Shown piece after piece: positions 61,429-64,000 of a stretch of 64,000 nucleotides of DNA. The notes beneath the pieces were generated by a model. That model saw only the letters and a list, made by a program, of their open reading frames with translations, was not told the origin of the DNA and did no database searches. Source of the DNA: UBA1547 sp035399865 (GTDB taxonomy: Bacteria > Patescibacteriota > Saccharimonadia > Saccharimonadales > Saccharimonadaceae); the NCBI GenBank assembly GCA_035399865.1, contig DAOPJW010000002.1, positions 1 through 64,000 on the forward strand, written 5' to 3'. The first letter of the stretch is position 1; the number at the start of each line of letters is the position of its first letter. A program made the translations under genes and the position numbers.

Positions 61429-63051
61429 ATGGGACATTTGGAAAATACTGTTACAAAAGCCAATACTAAACTACCAATGAATTTGGCTGCAATTCTTTTA
61501 GCTGGTTCGACTTTAATTTCCAGTGTTCTGGGATTAATTCGCGATCGTCAATTAAACGGTCTTTATTATGCAACTTATCCACAAGGTATCGATGCTTATA
61601 CGGTTGCTTTTACTGTTCCGGATTTTATGTTTTTTATTTTAGTTTCTGGAGCATTGAGCGTTACATTTATACCTGTTTTTAATCAGCGATTGGCAACTGG
61701 AAATAAAAAATCGGCTTGGGAATTATCGACAAGCGTTCTTAATTTAATGGCAATTATTACGCTTATAGCTAGTATACTTATTATAATTTTTTCCGAACAA
61801 CTAGTTCGTTATGTAGTTGGTCCTGGTTTGGACGAATCCAGTCGAGCGTTGGCGGTCAGTATGATGAGAGTAATTGCTGTTAACCCATTTCTGTTTGCGA
61901 TTGCATCAGTTATCGCTAGCATGCAACAAGCCGTCGGCAGATTTACTTTTTTTGCCTTGGCACCAGCAATTTATAACGTAGGCATAATTATCGGAATTAT
62001 GTTTTTAACTGATGGTATAAATATTTTTGGTCATCAATTATTTGATGGTGGAATTATGGGCGTAGCCTTAGGAGTAGTTTTAGGATCTATTATGCAGTTA
62101 TTGGTAAGCTGTATCGGTCTTTATAGAATGGGATTTGATTATCGTTTCAAGATTTATTGGGGCAATAAAGGTTTCCGAAAAGTTTTATCTCTTTTACCAG
62201 CTCGTTCACTTGATCAGGGCATAGATTATATAAACGGTATTGTTGAAACAAATTTAGCATCGCGTATGGCTGCTGGTACAATTAGGGCTTATCAGCAGGC
62301 TCTTACTTTATCTTATGTTCCGATTAATTTAATTGGTGTAGCTATCAGTACGGCCGCTTTTCCAAAGATGACTGAAAGATTAGGCCAAGGCAGACCAGAT
62401 CTTTTCAAAAAAGAACTTCAAATAGTACTTAGAATTATAATTTGGTTAGCAATGCCTGTAACCGTAATAACATTCTTTTTAAGAGGTTATTTAGTGAACT
62501 TTATTAAAAATGGTGGTGATGTATTAATGTCGGGTATTTTAGGGGTTTTGGCGGTTGCAATTCTATTTCGTTCAATTTATCATATATCAGCACGAAGTTT
62601 TTATGCTCGTCAAGATACAAAAACTCCATTATATATTTCTTTTTTTGCAATAGGCTTGAATATTTTCTTGGCAATATGGTTTACTATGTCTCTTAAGCTT
62701 GGTCCTTATGGATTAGCAATGGCAACGGCAATAGTTTCAATCGTTGAAGTAATTATATTATTTACGATTATGTCGAGGAAAATTGAAGGTCTTTTTGACA
62801 AAGTTTTCGTTAATGCGATTGCGAAAATGGCATATGCGACTAGTTTTACAGCCATGGTAACATATATTTGCGTATCGACATTGCCACTTAATGCTAACGA
62901 CCAAAGCTTTTTCGCAAGTTTTCCGAAATTTATCTTAATTGTTTTGATTAGTGTATCTTCGTATTTAGTATTTTGTAAGCTACTTGGAATCAAGGAAGTC
63001 GAACCAATCATATACAGAATAAAAAAGATTCTGTTTGGTGGACTAAGATAA
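61429..63051 (+). CDS. murJ: Lipid II flippase MurJ
   Basis: 540 residues, about 14 membrane helices of the MOP/MviN fold. Typical elements: ISSVLGLIRDRQL near the start, DAYTVAFTVPDF, and RSFYARQDTKTPLYISF near residue 390 (arginine-rich loop of MurJ). It turns lipid II outward for peptidoglycan assembly. 25 bases after ftsH and 2 bases before lepA, so it is part of the same transcript. Confidence 0.94.
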   Translation: MGHLENTVTKANTKLPMNLAAILLAGSTLISSVLGLIRDRQLNGLYYATYPQGIDAYTVAFTVPDFMFFILVSGALSVTFIPVFNQRLATGNKKSAWELSTSVLNLMAIITLIASILIIIFSEQLVRYVVGPGLDESSRALAVSMMRVIAVNPFLFAIASVIASMQQAVGRFTFFALAPAIYNVGIIIGIMFLTDGINIFGHQLFDGGIMGVALGVVLGSIMQLLVSCIGLYRMGFDYRFKIYWGNKGFRKVLSLLPARSLDQGIDYINGIVETNLASRMAAGTIRAYQQALTLSYVPINLIGVAISTAAFPKMTERLGQGRPDLFKKELQIVLRIIIWLAMPVTVITFFLRGYLVNFIKNGGDVLMSGILGVLAVAILFRSIYHISARSFYARQDTKTPLYISFFAIGLNIFLAIWFTMSLKLGPYGLAMATAIVSIVEVIILFTIMSRKIEGLFDKVFVNAIAKMAYATSFTAMVTYICVSTLPLNANDQSFFASFPKFILIVLISVSSYLVFCKLLGIKEVEPIIYRIKKILFGGLR

Positions 63052-63053
63052 GA

Positions 63054-64000
63054 ATGATTGAAAAAAACATTAGAAATTTTTGTATAATTGCTCATATTGA
63101 TCATGGCAAATCAACGCTCGCCGATCGTATGCTTGAAATTACTAGTACGATTGATAAACGGGATATGAAGTCACAATTACTTGACAGTATGGAATTGGAG
63201 CGAGAAAAAGGAATTACAATCAAATTAGCTCCAGTTAGGATGAAATATAAAGGTTTTGATCTTAATCTGATTGACACGCCTGGTCATGTTGATTTTAGTT
63301 ATGAAGTAAGTCGTTCATTACAAGCTTGTGAAGGAGCTATCTTGGTGGTCGATGCAAGTCAGGGAATTCAGGCACAAACTTTGGCAAACGTATATCTAGC
63401 TCTAAATGCAGATTTAGCGATTATTCCTGTTTTGAATAAAATTGATTTGCCCGCAGCAGATGTGCCTAGAGTTTGTTCAGAAATTGTAAATCTATTGGGT
63501 TGCAAAGAGGAGGATATAATCAAAATTAGTGCAAAAACTGGGGAGGGCGTTTCGGAAGTGTTAGATGCGGTCATTGAAAGAGTAACACCGCCAATCGGTA
63601 ATGTTACTAATCCGACAAGAGCATTAATTTTTGACAGCTACTACGATGATTATAGAGGTGTCATTTTGTATGTACGAGTTTTTGACGGTTCACTTAATAA
63701 GAATGATTTAATAAAAATGATGGCGACACAAGCTGAAGGTCTGGCACTAGAAGTTGGCTATCTTAGTCCAACAATGAAATCTGAAAACACTCTCTCTACT
63801 GGTGAGATAGGTTATATTGTTACGAATTTACGAACCACTCGCCAGGCTCGTGTTGGCGACACTATTACAAATAAAGCAAGGCAAGCTGAGGAACAATTGC
63901 CTGGTTACAAGTTGGTTAAACCTTTTGTGTATGCTGGATTTTTTCCAGTCAGTAATGATGATTACCAAAATCTTAAAGATGCAATTGAAAAGCTTAGCTT
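63054..64000 (+). CDS. lepA: Elongation factor 4 (LepA), 5' part
   Basis: About 315 residues of the N-terminal part, running off the end of the window. G1 AHIDHGKSTLADR, G2 in REKGITIK, G3 DTPGHVDFSYEV, G4 NKIDLP and G5 SAKTGEGV are all in order. The DFSYEVSRSL context and RPTRALIFDSYYD-like NPTRALIFDSYYDDYRGV identify LepA and not TypA. It acts on stalled or mistranslocated ribosomes. Starts 2 bases after the murJ stop with AAGATAAGA upstream, and has no ribosome site of its own. Confidence 0.93.
   Translation, partial: MIEKNIRNFCIIAHIDHGKSTLADRMLEITSTIDKRDMKSQLLDSMELEREKGITIKLAPVRMKYKGFDLNLIDTPGHVDFSYEVSRSLQACEGAILVVDASQGIQAQTLANVYLALNADLAIIPVLNKIDLPAADVPRVCSEIVNLLGCKEEDIIKISAKTGEGVSEVLDAVIERVTPPIGNVTNPTRALIFDSYYDDYRGVILYVRVFDGSLNKNDLIKMMATQAEGLALEVGYLSPTMKSENTLSTGEIGYIVTNLRTTRQARVGDTITNKARQAEEQLPGYKLVKPFVYAGFFPVSNDDYQNLKDAIEKLS

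Overview
The window looks like a chromosomal segment of a very small, AT-rich, ultrasmall bacterium of the candidate phyla radiation, most likely Candidatus Saccharibacteria (TM7). Reasons: prepilin-type N-termini of the FTIVELL kind, many single-pass hypothetical proteins with lysine-rich cytoplasmic tails, large secreted proteins with little similarity to other phyla, a housekeeping run tilS-ftsH-murJ-lepA, a stand-alone ATP-cone protein, an archaeal-type AspRS, and very few biosynthetic genes. TGA is used as a stop codon (for example at the end of the 7257-8999 gene), which argues against the recoded Gracilibacteria/Absconditabacteria. The taxonomic call is inference from gene style; there is no rRNA here.

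Layout. 1-2707: the 3' end of an RCC1-repeat protein, then two overlapping pilin-like genes whose prepilin leaders are nearly identical but whose C-terminal domains differ (LamG-like, fibrinogen-like), then a 52-residue helical protein. 2711-6136: a large exported protein ending in an NPNTYDG sorting-like signal, divergent from a class B sortase. 6188-12332: sugar nucleotide epimerase, polysaccharide deacetylase, HtrA-like protease, S-box (SAM-I type) riboswitch plus metK, and membrane-anchored unknowns. 12337-28552: a roughly 16 kb surface-protein locus, mostly on the minus strand, with a 1839-residue glycine-rich/Kelch protein, a 1174-residue protein, a DUF916-like protein and three related secreted proteins. 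28556-34621: an F1-type rotary ATPase operon with alpha, beta, gamma, delta, epsilon and a b-like stalk but no recognisable a or c subunit; the first gene instead encodes an exported domain joined to a two-helix membrane hairpin with a c-subunit-like RNP loop.

34719-50073: mini-prepilin, SIS-domain protein, LTA-synthase-like enzyme, frameshifted AbrB regulator with an MFS exporter, a structured intergenic region with a possible microprotein and a perfect 51-bp palindrome, DsbA-like protein, CBS-domain protein, PaaX/Cas2-like regulator, AspRS, MurC, an ABC exporter and a PQ-loop protein. 50136-58382: four tRNA genes or tRNA-like genes, tRNA relics, a third pilin-like gene, an FtsB/DivIC-like protein, a FAD oxidoreductase lacking its redox disulfide with an ATP-cone protein and a membrane protein, a nucleotidyltransferase and a sigma-like protein with AYP repeats. 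58578-64000: tilS, ftsH, murJ and the 5' part of lepA.

How it fits together. The window is dominated by the cell surface: pilin-like display proteins, sortase and substrate, cell-wall enzymes (deacetylase, MurC, MurJ, LTA synthase) and the adhesin-like locus, as expected for an organism that lives attached to a host. The F1-like ATPase operon sits between surface genes and contains an exported protein, so a role in moving or energising a surface structure is a serious alternative to proton-driven ATP synthesis. Many genes begin 6-8 bases after a clear -10 box, which points to widespread leaderless transcripts.
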